Numbered from the stretch's first letter, positions 52,770-63,669 are shown. The stretch: DNA of 64,000 bases from Anaeromyxobacter diazotrophicus (GCF_013340205.1 NZ_BJTG01000009.1:186001-250000), one strand, 5' to 3'. The notes: generated by a model from the sequence alone, not told the origin. A program made the numbers and translations.

Positions 52770-53227
52770 CGTCCGGCCTCAACGTCCGCCGCGCCGCGGA
52801 GGCGGACCTCGACGCGCTGGTCGCGCTGCTCGGCGCGCTGTTCTCGATCGAGGCCGACTTCCAGCCGGCACCCGAGCGGCAGCGGCGCGGCCTGGCGCTC
52901 CTGCTCGGCTGCGGGGCGCGGGCGGCCGTGCTGGTCGCCGAGCGGCAGGGCGCGGTGGTGGGGATGGTCACCGCCCAGCTGGTCGTGTCCACCGCCGAGG
53001 GCGGCCTCTCCGCCTGGCTCGAGGACCTGGTGGTCCTCGCGACCGAGCGGGGCCGCGGTGCAGGCCGGGCGCTCGTCGAGGCCGCCCGGGCCTGGGCGGC
53101 GGAGCGCGGCGCGGCCCGCCTGCAGCTCCTGGCCGACCGCGAGAACACCCCAGCGCTCGCGTTCTACCGGCGGCTGGGGTGGGCGGGCACGCAGCTCGTC
53201 TGCCTGCGGGCACGGGCCCATCCGTAG
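52766..53227 (+). CDS. GNAT-family N-acetyltransferase in the nif operon
   Basis: The product has 153 residues. The acetyl-CoA site reads TERGRGAGRALVEAA (about 93-107), preceded by WLEDLVVL; the C-terminal strand has NTPALAFYRRLGWA. It overlaps nifW, so it is translated with the nif genes. GNAT genes next to nifW occur in some other nif clusters, but no function is established. The target could be a nif protein or a small metabolite. Confidence 0.85.
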   Translation: MTSGLNVRRAAEADLDALVALLGALFSIEADFQPAPERQRRGLALLLGCGARAAVLVAERQGAVVGMVTAQLVVSTAEGGLSAWLEDLVVLATERGRGAGRALVEAARAWAAERGAARLQLLADRENTPALAFYRRLGWAGTQLVCLRARAHP

Positions 53228-53255
53228 GCGGAGCTCCTCCCCCGCCGCGGCGCCA

Positions 53256-54839
<1,584 letters not shown>

Positions 54840-55052
54840 GGTGAAGGCAGGAGCAAGGCGAGTGCCATCCCGGTGGTGGCGGTCCAGCGCCGCGAAGGCC
54901 TCCGGGCGCGCCCCACCCGCCGGCGCCCCGGGTCACCTGCGTCCCCACCCTCCGCGCGTGCACGGGGGCGAGGCACGGCCCTGCCCATTCGATCGGCACG
55001 CCCCACCCCGGCCGGGCCCGGGCCGAGGTGCGCCCGTGGTATCTGGAGCCGC
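54840..55052. other. Intergenic region between divergent nifA and DUF4337 genes
   Basis: 213 bases. No classical sigma-54 or NifA site stands out, and I see no clear -35/-10 pair for nifA. No gene can be supported here. Confidence 0.35.
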
Positions 55053-55634
55053 ATGCCCGAAGGACCCGAGGTCGAGACCGAGAAGCTGCACGAGGCCATC
55101 CACGAGGAGCTGGAGCGGGAGGGGGGCGGGTTCCTGCGCAACATCGCGCTCACCACCGCGCTGCTGGCGGCGCTGGCCGCCATCGCCTCGCTGCGCGCGG
55201 GCGGCACCGTCAACGAGGCGCTCCGCCTCGAGACGGCCGCCACGCGGCTCCAGGCGGAGGCGTCCGACCAGTGGGCGTACTACCAGGCGAAGGGCGTGAA
55301 GGGCGCGGTGGCCGAGGCCGCCCGCGCCGCCTGGCTGGCCGCCGGCAAGGAGCCGCCGGAGGAGCACGGCGCGCGCAAGGACCGCTACGCCGAGGAGCAG
55401 CAGGAGATCCAGGACAAGGCTCGCGAGCTGGAGCGGGAGCGCGACGCGAAGGAGCGCGAGGCCGAGCACCTCATGCACCTCCACCACCGCTTCGCCGGGG
55501 CGGTGGCGCTGTTCCAGGTGGCCATCGCGCTCGGGGCGGTCGCGGCGCTCACCCGCAAGCGGCTCGTCTGGCTGGCCTCCGTCCTCCTGGGCGCCGGCGG
55601 CGCCGTCTACTTCGCGGTGGCGCTGCTGGGCTGA
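55053..55634 (+). CDS. DUF4337-type membrane protein
   Basis: The product has 193 residues. An acidic N-terminus ([16 protein letters not shown]) is followed by a membrane helix (about 28-48), a charged coiled-coil stretch (about 95-145, many Glu/Arg/Lys) and two closing membrane helices (about 148-190). This three-helix-plus-coil layout, with [18 protein letters not shown] after the first helix, is that of DUF4337 proteins, whose function is unknown. It is divergent from nifA. Confidence 0.8.
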   Translation: MPEGPEVETEKLHEAIHEELEREGGGFLRNIALTTALLAALAAIASLRAGGTVNEALRLETAATRLQAEASDQWAYYQAKGVKGAVAEAARAAWLAAGKEPPEEHGARKDRYAEEQQEIQDKARELERERDAKEREAEHLMHLHHRFAGAVALFQVAIALGAVAALTRKRLVWLASVLLGAGGAVYFAVALLG

Positions 55635-55686
55635 GGCGGCTCGCCCGCGCATGCCTCGCCGGTTATGCGTGGCCGGGGAGGTCCCC

Positions 55687-56088
55687 GTGGCGAGCGAGAT
55701 CGAGGTCTTCTACGACGGCGCCTGCCCGGTCTGCTCCCGCGAGATGGCCGCCGTCCGGCGGCGCGACCGCCGCGGGCGCATCCGCTTCGCCGACTTCACC
55801 GCCGAGGGGTTCGACCCCGCCGCGGTGGGCGTCACGCGCGAGGCGCTCATGGACCGCATCCACGCCCGCCTGCCCGACGGCTCGCTCGTCGAGGGCGTGG
55901 AGGTGTTCCGGCGGATCTACGCCGCGATCGGCTTCGGCCCGCTCGTCGCGCTGACGCGGCTCCCTGGCGTCGCGCACCTCCTCGACGTCGGGTACCGCCT
56001 CTTCGCCCGGAACCGGTTGCGCCTCACCGGGCGATGCCACGACGGCGCCTGCGAGCTCCCGCCTCCGCCGGCGTCGCGGCACGCCTGA
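55687..56088 (+). CDS. Thiol-disulfide oxidoreductase of the DCC family (DUF393)
   Basis: GTG 55687 is chosen because GGGGAGG lies 5 bases upstream; ATG 55651 is in frame but lacks such a site. 133 residues. [14 protein letters not shown] contains the CPxC pair and the DxxC start that names the family; [11 protein letters not shown] and the later [13 protein letters not shown] complete it. Members are thioredoxin-like, with unknown redox partners. Confidence 0.87.
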   Translation: MASEIEVFYDGACPVCSREMAAVRRRDRRGRIRFADFTAEGFDPAAVGVTREALMDRIHARLPDGSLVEGVEVFRRIYAAIGFGPLVALTRLPGVAHLLDVGYRLFARNRLRLTGRCHDGACELPPPPASRHA

Positions 56089-56351
56089 CCCGCTGGTGGG
56101 CCAGCGCTCCGTCCCGACCGAGCCCGTCCGGAACCCCCACCCCGACGGCCGACCACGAACCCAACCGGGCGCGCATGCCGGGTTGCGGGTGATCGCGGTC
56201 CGGGCGTACGGTCTGACCTGGATCAATTGCTGGTGGACAGGGGAGATCGTTGACTCACCGTCGCAGACGCTCCTGGTCGCGGCACCTCGACTGATTGCAC
56301 TGATCCGGCTCTCCGCGCCCTGCTGCAGCCCACGAACGGCAGGAGGCGCAC
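56089..56351. promoter_or_regulatory. Promoter region of the cytochrome/cupredoxin/complex III-like operon
   Basis: 263 bases, noticeably less G+C-rich between 56205 and 56300. It includes an FNR/CRP-type site at 56214 (separate entry) and a TTGACT at 56249-56254 that could serve as a -35 box, though no matching -10 is convincing. AGGAGG at 56341-56346 is the ribosome site of the first gene. Confidence 0.5.
56214..56225 (+). promoter_or_regulatory. FNR/CRP-type binding site
   Basis: TGA-CCTGGA-TCA is a perfect TGA-N6-TCA core; the wider context CTGACctggATCAA is close to the FNR/DNR consensus TTGAT-N4-ATCAA. It lies about 130 bases before the operon start codon. Oxygen- or nitric-oxide-dependent control would suit the respiratory genes that follow. 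Confidence 0.5.
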
Positions 56352-57773
56352 ATGACTCGCAGGACTCTCCGGGCCGCCGCGGCGCTCGTCGCCGCGTCGG
56401 TCCTCGCCGTCGCGCCGCGCGCGCTGGCCATCCCGGCGTTTGCCCGCAAGTACGGCACGAGCTGCGTCACCTGCCACACCGTCTACCCGCGCCTCACGCC
56501 CTTCGGAGAGGCCTTCCGCCGGAACGGTTACCTGTTCCCCGGGGTCGACTCCGACTTCATCAAGCAGGAGACGGTCCCCCTCGGCCAGGACGCCGCCAAG
56601 AAGGCGTTTCCCAACGCCGTCTGGCCGGCCTGGGTGCCGTCCATCCCCGGCCTCGCCATCGGCGCCAACGGGACCGTCGTCACCCATCCGACCAAGGGCT
56701 CCGACGCGGCCAGGGCCGACAGCAACGGTCAGTTCCAGCTCGACAACCTCGTCGCCGAGGGGCACCTGTGGGGCGGCTGGTCCATCGACGACAGCACCAC
56801 GCTCTGGTTCGAGTTCACGGTCGCCCCCGGCACGGCCGACCTCGAACGCGCGCAGATCCTCTTCAACAGCCTGTTCGGCCCGAAGCACGCGTTCAACCTG
56901 GTGGTCGGCCGCGGCATCCCCACCCTCTCCAGCTTCGGCCCCCACTCCTCGTACCTGTCGGACACGCAGTTCGTGTCGTTCGCCGTGAGCGACGTCTACG
57001 GCGGGACGGGCGCGAGCTGGCAGCTCGTCGACAACTTCAGCATGGTCGAGCTGAACGGCGTCCTCGCCGGCCGCCTCGAGTACGGGGTGGGCATGAACGC
57101 CGGCAGCCACCTCACGCCGCGCGGGACCGAGAACGTCTACGGTCACCTCGGCGTGAAGCTGGGCGGCATGCGCCTCGACGGCGAGGGCTCCACCGGCTCG
57201 ACCGACACGGCGGCGCCGTGGGCCGAGACGGCGCTCACCGTCCACGGCTTCGCCTCGCACGCCAACTCGCAGTTCAACAACGCCGCCTTCGTCGACGCGG
57301 CCGGCGCCCCGCGCAGCCTGCAGGACGTGTCCAACACCTTCGGGGTGGGCGCGCGCGCCCAGTACGGCTCGCTGGAGCTCAACGCCGAGGCCTACTGGGA
57401 CAAGCACGATCACGCCACGGCGGTGGCCGGCGCCGACGGCCGGCCCGGCGAGGTGAAGGCGACGGTGGTGTGGGGTGAGCTCTCCTACATCCTCTACCCC
57501 TGGCTCGTGCCGGCGGTCCGGGTCGAGCACGTCGTCCTCGATCCGACCGGGGGCGTCAGCACGAACTACACCCGCCTCCTCCCGGGCGCCGCCCTCCTGA
57601 TCCGGCCGAACGTGAAGCTGGTGCTGGTGGCCACCTTCGAGACCGCCAGCGGCGCGCCCGATCAGGGCGGCAGCTGGGCCGGCGTGGGCAGCGCGCTCGT
57701 CCCGCCCGACCCCAACACCTCGGAGTCGCTCCAGTTCGCCTCGCTCAACGCCGTGCTCGGCTTCGTCTTCTAG
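56352..57773 (+). CDS. Outer-membrane-barrel-like protein with one N-terminal haem c site
   Basis: The product has 473 residues. A Sec signal (about 1-26) precedes KYGTSCVTCHTVYPRLTPFGEAFRRNGY, summarised as a single CVTCH haem-binding motif followed by the conserved FGEAFRRNGY. The remainder is beta-rich with alternating aromatic strands and ends on FVF, a C-terminal aromatic residue typical of outer-membrane beta-barrels. Such proteins are found beside multihaem cytochromes and copper proteins in delta-proteobacteria; they may carry electrons or ligands at the outer membrane. It is first in the operon, and the cupredoxin follows 20 bases after it. Confidence 0.82.
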   Translation: MTRRTLRAAAALVAASVLAVAPRALAIPAFARKYGTSCVTCHTVYPRLTPFGEAFRRNGYLFPGVDSDFIKQETVPLGQDAAKKAFPNAVWPAWVPSIPGLAIGANGTVVTHPTKGSDAARADSNGQFQLDNLVAEGHLWGGWSIDDSTTLWFEFTVAPGTADLERAQILFNSLFGPKHAFNLVVGRGIPTLSSFGPHSSYLSDTQFVSFAVSDVYGGTGASWQLVDNFSMVELNGVLAGRLEYGVGMNAGSHLTPRGTENVYGHLGVKLGGMRLDGEGSTGSTDTAAPWAETALTVHGFASHANSQFNNAAFVDAAGAPRSLQDVSNTFGVGARAQYGSLELNAEAYWDKHDHATAVAGADGRPGEVKATVVWGELSYILYPWLVPAVRVEHVVLDPTGGVSTNYTRLLPGAALLIRPNVKLVLVATFETASGAPDQGGSWAGVGSALVPPDPNTSESLQFASLNAVLGFVF

Positions 57774-57793
57774 CTCCGCCCACGAGGACTCCC

Positions 57794-58390
57794 ATGCGCG
57801 CGCAGCCCACCCGGCAGCTCCGTCTCACCCTCGCGCTGGCCGCGCTCGCCGCGGCCGGCCTCGCCCGCGCCGAGGGCGGCACCATCAAGGGCAAGGTCGA
57901 CGCCACGCCGCCCAAGTGGCTCGAGGAGACGGTCGTCTACCTGAAGGAGGTGCCCGGCACCTACCCGCCCAAGTCGCACGCGCTCGACCAGAAGGGCATG
58001 CGGTTCGTCCCCCACGTCATGACCGTCGTGGTGGGAGACACCGTCAAGTTCCTCAACCACGACAGCCTGGTCCACAACGTGTACTCGCCCGACGGCGAGG
58101 GCTACAACCTCGGCTCCTTCAAGCAGGACGAGGAGCGCACCTACACCTTCAGCAAACCGGGGGTCTACTCGCAGCTCTGCAGCATCCACCCCGAGATGCT
58201 GGGCTACGTGTTCGTGGGGCAGAACCCGTACGCCTCCCCGGTCGACAAGAAGGGCGCCTACGAGATCAAGGGCGTGCCGCCCGGCACGTACAAGCTCTCG
58301 GTGTGGAACTCGCACCTCAAGGCGCCCGACAAGACGGTCGCGGTGGCGGCGGGGAAGACGCTCGACGAGAGCTTCTCGGTCAAGCGCTGA
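57794..58390 (+). CDS. Periplasmic cupredoxin-domain (blue copper) protein
   Basis: The product has 198 residues with a Sec signal (about 1-26). The copper ligands are one histidine in NHDSLVHNVYSPDG, Cys and His in LCSIHPEML, and the Met of the same loop, giving the usual His-Cys-His-Met set. A short carboxypeptidase-regulatory-like strand region (YEIKGVPPGTYKLSVWN) closes the protein. It is probably a soluble electron carrier between the complex-III-like enzyme below and a terminal reductase. The pentahaem gene starts 7 bases later. Confidence 0.87.
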   Translation: MRAQPTRQLRLTLALAALAAAGLARAEGGTIKGKVDATPPKWLEETVVYLKEVPGTYPPKSHALDQKGMRFVPHVMTVVVGDTVKFLNHDSLVHNVYSPDGEGYNLGSFKQDEERTYTFSKPGVYSQLCSIHPEMLGYVFVGQNPYASPVDKKGAYEIKGVPPGTYKLSVWNSHLKAPDKTVAVAAGKTLDESFSVKR

Positions 58391-58397
58391 GGCGGAG

Positions 58398-58922
58398 ATG
58401 CGCCTCCCGTTCCCCCGCCCGGCCGCGATCGCTGGCGCGGTGGCGGCGCTCGCGCTCGGCTGCGCGGCCGCGGCGCCGCCCGAGCAGCCGTTTCGCTTCA
58501 GCCACAAGGTGCACGCGGGGGACGCGCGCATCGGCTGCACCGCGTGCCACGCCTACGCGGAGCGCGGGCCGGTGGCGGGCGTGCCCTCCATGGCGCGCTG
58601 CCAGGGCTGTCACAAGTTCGTGAAGGAGGACAAGGAGAACCCCCAGCTCGACCAGGAGCTCAAGGCCCTGCGCAAGGTCCTCGACGAGGGGAAGCCGGTC
58701 GCGTGGGCGCGCGTGCACCGCGTGCCCGACCACGTGTTCTTCACGCACCAGCGCCACGTCGTGACGGCCGCGCTCGCCTGCCGGGAGTGCCACGGCGAGG
58801 TGGAGAAGATGGAGGTGGTGCGCCAGGTCGCGCCGCTGACGATGGGCTGGTGCCTCCAGTGCCACCAGCTCCCGAAGAACCGGGGCAGGGCGCCCACCGA
58901 CTGCTGGGCCTGCCACAAGTGA
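58398..58922 (+). CDS. actA: Pentahaem cytochrome c, ActA-like
   Basis: The product has 174 residues with a signal ending around ALGCAAAA (a lipobox-like GC may make it a lipoprotein). Five CXXCH sites: CTACH, CQGCH, CRECH, CLQCH and CWACH, with distal histidines in FSHKVHAGD and FFTHQRHVV. A multihaem c-type protein ahead of the molybdoprotein/ferredoxin fusion, NrfD and DUF3341 genes is the standard order of alternative complex III (ActABCDE). It would take electrons from the iron-sulfur subunit and pass them to the periplasmic carriers. Confidence 0.87.
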   Translation: MRLPFPRPAAIAGAVAALALGCAAAAPPEQPFRFSHKVHAGDARIGCTACHAYAERGPVAGVPSMARCQGCHKFVKEDKENPQLDQELKALRKVLDEGKPVAWARVHRVPDHVFFTHQRHVVTAALACRECHGEVEKMEVVRQVAPLTMGWCLQCHQLPKNRGRAPTDCWACHK

Positions 58923-58929
58923 GGACCGC

Positions 58930-61830
58930 GTGCCCGACCTGAGCCGCCGCACGTTCCTGCGCTTCGCCGCCGCCAGCGTCGCCGGCGCCGCCTGCTCGCC
59001 CCGGGCGCTGCCGCAGAAGCTCATCCCGTTCCTCGTCCCGCCGGACGAGATCGTCCCCGGCCGCCCGCTCTTCTACCGCACCGTCTGCCGCGCCTGCCCC
59101 GCCGGCTGCGGCGTCACCGCGCGGACGCGCGAGGGCCGGGCCGTGAAGCTGGAGGGGAACCCGGAGGACCCCATCGGCCGGGGCGCCCTCTGCGCGCGCG
59201 GCCAGGCCGAGCTCCAGCACCTCTACGCGCCCGACCGCCTCGCCGGACCGCGCCGGCGCGGAGCGGACGGCCAGCTCGCGCCGGTCGGCTGGGACGAGGC
59301 CGAGGACGCGCTCGCCGCCGCCCTCTCCGCCGCCGCCGCCAAGGGGCCGGGGCGCATCCGGATGCTCACCCGCGCCGAGCCGGGCAGCGCCGGCGCGGTG
59401 CAGAAGGCGCTGCTGCGCGCGCTGGGCGGGCGCGACGAGGACCGCCTGGTGTTCGAGCCGCTCGACCCCATGCCGCTGCGCGCCGCCGAGGAGGCGCTGT
59501 TCGGCGCGCCGCAGCTCCCGGTGCACGATCTCTCCGCCGCCCGCACCGTGGTCGCCTTCGGGGCGGACTTCCTCGAGACCTGGCTGTCGCCGGTGGAGCT
59601 GACCCGGCAGCTCGCCGAGGGGCGCGGCCGGGCCGGCCCCGAGCGGACGCGCCTGTGGTGGGTGGGGCCGCGGCTCTCCGCCACCGGCATGAGCGCCGAC
59701 CGCTGGCTGCGCGCCCGGTCCGGGGGCGAGCTCGCGCTGGCGCTGGCGCTCCTGCGCTGGCTGTTCGAGCCGGGGCACCTGGCGGCGCTCCCGCCCGAGC
59801 TGGCGCCGCTGGCGGGGCGGGTGGCCGCCCTCGACGCCGCCGCCCTGCTGCGGCGCGCCGGCCTCGCCCGCGAGGACCTCGAGGCCCTCGGCCGCGAGCT
59901 CGCCGCCCGGCGCCCGTCGGCGCTGCTCGGGCCCGGCGCCGCGAGCCAGGGGGGCGACGCGACGCAGCTCGCGGCGGTGCTGCTCCTCTGCAACCTCGCC
60001 CTCGGCAACCTGGGCCGGACGGTGCTGCACGGCCTCGATCCGCTCGAGGACCCGCCCGCCCCCTTCGCGGAGGTGAACGGGCTGCTCGGCGAGTGCGCCG
60101 CCGGCGCGGTGGACGTGCTGCTCCTCCACCACGCCGACCCGGTGGGCGCCCTGCCCGCCGCGCTCCGCGCCGGCGACGCGCTCGCCAGGGTCCCGCTCGT
60201 CGTCACCTTCGCCAGCCGCCCGGACGCGAGCGGCGCCCGCGCTCACCTCCACCTCCCGGATCACCACCCGCTGGAGGCGTTCGGCGAGATCACGCCGCGG
60301 CGCGGGGTGGTGGCGCTGGGGCAGCCGGCCATGACGCCGGTCGGCGACACGCGGGCCGCGGCGCAGGTGCTGCTCGAGCTCGGCGGCCGCCTCCCCCAGC
60401 CGGCGGCGCACTTCCCCTTCGGCGATCTCTGGGAGCTGCTGCAGGCGCGCGCCGAGCTGTTCCTCCGCCCCGTCGCCGCCGGCGCCACCGACCTCGGGCC
60501 GGTGCTGCACGCCGCCCAGGAGCGCGGGGGCGTCTACTCCGAGGCGTCGCCCGCCCCGGTGACGCTCGACGCGGCCGCCGCCGCCCGCTTCCTGACCGCG
60601 CCGGCCGAGCCGCCGGCCGCCGCCGCGGCGGGCGCAGGCGCGCTCGACCTGGTGCTCTTCCCCACCGCCTTGCGCGGCGACGGGCAGGGGCCGCGGCCGC
60701 CCTGGCTCGACGAGGTCTCCGACACCGTCACCACCCTCTCGTGGACGGCCTGGGCCGAGCTCTCGCCGGCCACCGCGGCGAGGCTCGGGCTCGCCGCGGG
60801 CGACCTCGTCGCCGTCTCGACCGGCGCCGGCCGCGCGGAGCTGCCGGTCTACCTGTACCCCGGCCTGCGCGACGACGCGGTGGCCGTCCCGCTGGGAGGC
60901 GCGGAGGCGCTGGCGCTCCTCCCCGCCGGCGTCGACGCCGCCTCGGGGGCGCTCGCCTTCGCGGGGCAGCGCGCGGCGGTGGCGCGGGCCGGCCGCCGGG
61001 TGGCGCTGCCGGTGCTGGAGGGCAGCCCCTACCAGGAGGGCCGCGCCATCGTGAAGAACGTCAGCGCGGCCGCGCCGGCCGTGAAGCGGCCCGACCTCTC
61101 GGCGACGATGTACGAGGAGCCGAAGCACCCGGTGCACCGCTGGGCCCTGGCGGTGGACCTCGACAAGTGCACCGGCTGCGACGCCTGCGTGGTGGCCTGC
61201 TACGCCGAGAACAACGTGCCGGTCATGGGGCGCGAGGCGGCGGTGATGGGCCGGCAGATGGGCTGGATCCGGATCGAGCGCTACCTGGGCGAGGTGCGCG
61301 GCGGCCGGCTCCGCATCGACCTCATGCCCATGATGTGCCAGCAGTGCACCAACGCGCCGTGCGAGCCGGTCTGCCCGGTCTACGCCACCTACCACACGCC
61401 CGAGGGCCTCAACGCGCAGGTCTACAACCGCTGCGTGGGGACCCGCTACTGCTCCAACAACTGCCCGTACAAGGTGCGCACCTTCAACTGGCGCGACGCC
61501 CAGTTCGCGCGCCCCCTCGACTGGCAGCTCAACCCGGACGTCACCGTCCGCTCCAAGGGCGTGATGGAGAAGTGCACCTTCTGCGTGCAGCGGATCCGCT
61601 ACGCCGAGGGCGTCGCGAAGGACGAAGGCCGCCCGGTACGCGACGGCGAGATCACGCCCGCCTGCGCCCAGACCTGCCCCGCCCAGGCCATCGTCTTCGG
61701 CGACGCGAACGACCCCACCTCGCGGGTCTCGCGGCTGGCGGCGGCGCCGCGCGGCTTCGCGGCGCTGGAGGAGGTGAACACCCTCCCCGCCGTCACCTAC
61801 CTGGCGCGGGTGCGCGAGGAGGACCTGTGA
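58930..61830 (+). CDS. actB: Molybdoprotein/ferredoxin fusion subunit of alternative complex III type (ActB-like)
   Basis: GTG start, 966 residues. A Tat signal (SRRTFLRF) ends at a cysteine (Cys22) that could be lipidated. Domain 1 (to about 700) is of the DMSO-reductase superfamily and, unusually for an ActB, keeps Cys53, Cys56, Cys60 and Cys88 (CX2CX3CX27C) for a [4Fe-4S] cluster. Domain 2 (about 735-960) is a four-cluster ferredoxin: CTGCDACVVACY (from Cys747), CQQCTNAPCEPVCP, CVGTRYCSNNCPYK, and CTFC with CAQTCPAQA. In studied alternative complex III the first domain has no Mo and, as I recall, no cluster, so this one is either ancestral or still catalytic. It overlaps the NrfD gene by 4 bases. 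Confidence 0.88.
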   Translation: MPDLSRRTFLRFAAASVAGAACSPRALPQKLIPFLVPPDEIVPGRPLFYRTVCRACPAGCGVTARTREGRAVKLEGNPEDPIGRGALCARGQAELQHLYAPDRLAGPRRRGADGQLAPVGWDEAEDALAAALSAAAAKGPGRIRMLTRAEPGSAGAVQKALLRALGGRDEDRLVFEPLDPMPLRAAEEALFGAPQLPVHDLSAARTVVAFGADFLETWLSPVELTRQLAEGRGRAGPERTRLWWVGPRLSATGMSADRWLRARSGGELALALALLRWLFEPGHLAALPPELAPLAGRVAALDAAALLRRAGLAREDLEALGRELAARRPSALLGPGAASQGGDATQLAAVLLLCNLALGNLGRTVLHGLDPLEDPPAPFAEVNGLLGECAAGAVDVLLLHHADPVGALPAALRAGDALARVPLVVTFASRPDASGARAHLHLPDHHPLEAFGEITPRRGVVALGQPAMTPVGDTRAAAQVLLELGGRLPQPAAHFPFGDLWELLQARAELFLRPVAAGATDLGPVLHAAQERGGVYSEASPAPVTLDAAAAARFLTAPAEPPAAAAAGAGALDLVLFPTALRGDGQGPRPPWLDEVSDTVTTLSWTAWAELSPATAARLGLAAGDLVAVSTGAGRAELPVYLYPGLRDDAVAVPLGGAEALALLPAGVDAASGALAFAGQRAAVARAGRRVALPVLEGSPYQEGRAIVKNVSAAAPAVKRPDLSATMYEEPKHPVHRWALAVDLDKCTGCDACVVACYAENNVPVMGREAAVMGRQMGWIRIERYLGEVRGGRLRIDLMPMMCQQCTNAPCEPVCPVYATYHTPEGLNAQVYNRCVGTRYCSNNCPYKVRTFNWRDAQFARPLDWQLNPDVTVRSKGVMEKCTFCVQRIRYAEGVAKDEGRPVRDGEITPACAQTCPAQAIVFGDANDPTSRVSRLAAAPRGFAALEEVNTLPAVTYLARVREEDL

Positions 61831-63188
61831 GCGCCGCTCCCCCCGTCACCATGGGCCGGCTCCAGGAGGCGGTGGCGGCGGTCCCGCGCCGCCTCGGGCG
61901 CGGCTACTGGCTCCTCGTCGCGCTGGCCGGCGCCTTCGTCCTCTTCGGCGGCTTCTGCTACACCCTCATCATCCGCAACGGGCTGGTCATGACCGGCCTG
62001 CGTCGCCCGGTGATGTGGGGCAACCTCATCACCGACTTCGTCTTCTGGGTCGGCATCGCCCACTCCGGCACGCTCATCAGCGCGGTGCTGTTCCTGTTCC
62101 GGGCCCGCTTCCGCACCGCGGTCTACCGGGTGGCGGAGATGATGACCGTGTTCGGCGTGCTGACCGCGGGCCTGTTCCCCATCTTCCACCTCGGGCGGCC
62201 CTGGTTCGCCTACTGGCTGTTCCCGTATCCCAACCAGCGTCAGCTCTGGGTCAACTTCCGCTCGCCGCTGGTCTGGGACGTCTTCGCGGTCTCCACCTAC
62301 CTCACCGTCTCCACCATCTTCCTGCTGGTGGGCATCGCGCCCGACGCGGCCGCCCTGCGCGACGCCGCCAGCGGCTGGCGGCGGCGCGCGCTCTCCCTGC
62401 TCTCCCTCGGCTGGCGGGGCACCGACCTCCAGTGGCGCCACTACACCCGCGCCTACCTGTTCTTCGCGGCCTTCGCCACGCCGCTGGTCGTGTCGGTGCA
62501 CAGCGTGGTGTCCTGGGACTTCGCCGTCTCGATCACGCCCGGCTGGCACTCGACGCTCTTCCCGCCCTACTTCGTGGCGGGCGCCATCCTCTCCGGCGTG
62601 GCGATGGTGATCACGCTCGTCATCCCGCTGCGCAAGGCGCTCGGGCTCGAGGCCCTCATCACCCCCCACCACCTCGACATGCTGGCGCGGCTGGTCCTGT
62701 TCGTCTCGCTCATCGTGGCCTACGCCTACGCGGCCGAGATCGTCCTCTCCCTGCGCGCCCCGCCCTCCGACCCGGAGCGCTCGACGCTCCTCTGGCGCGC
62801 CACCGGCCCGTACGCCCCGCTCTTCTGGACCATGATCACCTGCAACTGCGCCGGGCCCATGCTCCTCGCGCTCCGCCGCGTGCGCGCCTCCGTGCCCGCC
62901 CTGCTCGCCATCTGCCTGGCGGTGAACGTGGGCATGTGGCTCGAGCGCTTCAACATCGTGGTCACCTCGCTCGCCCACGATCGGCTCCCCTTCTCCTGGC
63001 GCCTCTACGCGCCGACCTGGGTGGAGTGGGGGATGACCTTCGGCTCCTTCGGCTGGTTCTTCTTCTGGTTCCTGCTCTCGCTCAAGCTCTTGCCGGTGGT
63101 CTCGGTGGCCGAGATGAAGGAGGAGCTGGCGCACGCGGCGCGCGCCCTGCACGGCGGGCGCGGCGGGGAGGCCGTCCATGCCGGCTGA
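61827..63188 (+). CDS. actC: NrfD-family integral membrane subunit (ActC-like)
   Basis: GTG start, 453 residues. About ten hydrophobic helices, with the conserved WVGIAHSGTLISAVLFLFR (about 72-90) and HLGRPWFAYWLFPYPNQR (about 122-139), then HHLDMLARLVLF, and ERFNIVVTSLAHD near the end. NrfD subunits hold the quinol site and a possible proton path; in alternative complex III, ActC does so. The stop lies 8 bases inside the next gene. Confidence 0.92.
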   Translation: MSAAPPVTMGRLQEAVAAVPRRLGRGYWLLVALAGAFVLFGGFCYTLIIRNGLVMTGLRRPVMWGNLITDFVFWVGIAHSGTLISAVLFLFRARFRTAVYRVAEMMTVFGVLTAGLFPIFHLGRPWFAYWLFPYPNQRQLWVNFRSPLVWDVFAVSTYLTVSTIFLLVGIAPDAAALRDAASGWRRRALSLLSLGWRGTDLQWRHYTRAYLFFAAFATPLVVSVHSVVSWDFAVSITPGWHSTLFPPYFVAGAILSGVAMVITLVIPLRKALGLEALITPHHLDMLARLVLFVSLIVAYAYAAEIVLSLRAPPSDPERSTLLWRATGPYAPLFWTMITCNCAGPMLLALRRVRASVPALLAICLAVNVGMWLERFNIVVTSLAHDRLPFSWRLYAPTWVEWGMTFGSFGWFFFWFLLSLKLLPVVSVAEMKEELAHAARALHGGRGGEAVHAG

Positions 63189-63669
63189 GGTGCTCGGGAC
63201 GTTCGCCGATCCGGCCGCCGCGGCGGCCGCCATCCGCGCCCTGCGCGGCGCCGGCTGCCGGGTGCGCGCCGCGATGCCGGCGCCCTTCCCGGAGGTGGTG
63301 GCGGCGCTGGGCCTCCGGCGGAGCCGGCTCGGCTTCGCCACCTGGCCCGGCGCGCTCCTGGGCCTGTGCGTCGGGGTGGCGCTGCCGGTGGCCACCTCGC
63401 TGGCCTGGCCGCTGGTGGTGGGGGGCAAGCCGGTCGTGTCGCTGCCGGCCTTCGTCGTCATCATCTTCGAGCTGACCGTGCTCGTCGGCTCGCTCACGAA
63501 CCTGGTGGCCTCGATCGCGCTCGGCTGGACGCGGGGAGGCCTCCGTCCGCTGCCGGGGGGACGCAGCTTCCACGGCGACCGCATCGGCGTGCTCGCCAGC
63601 GCGGAGGACGGCGCCCTCGCCGAGCGGCTCCTCGCGGCGGCGGGGGCGGAGGAGGTGTCGCGTGCCTGA
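63178..63669 (+). CDS. actD: DUF3341-family membrane subunit (ActD-like)
   Basis: The product has 163 residues. A soluble N-terminal half (EVLGTFADPAAAAAAIRALRGAG ... MPAPFPEVVAALGL) precedes two membrane helices (about 56-75 and 88-115) and a short tail with HGDRIGVL. This is the DUF3341/ActD pattern, a small structural subunit of alternative complex III. It overlaps actC by 11 bases and actE by 8. Confidence 0.9.
   Translation: MPAEVLGTFADPAAAAAAIRALRGAGCRVRAAMPAPFPEVVAALGLRRSRLGFATWPGALLGLCVGVALPVATSLAWPLVVGGKPVVSLPAFVVIIFELTVLVGSLTNLVASIALGWTRGGLRPLPGGRSFHGDRIGVLASAEDGALAERLLAAAGAEEVSRA

Noticed and set aside
53228-53255. Terminator between the convergent GNAT and nifA genes
   Set aside because: The 28-base gap contains no convincing stem-loop.
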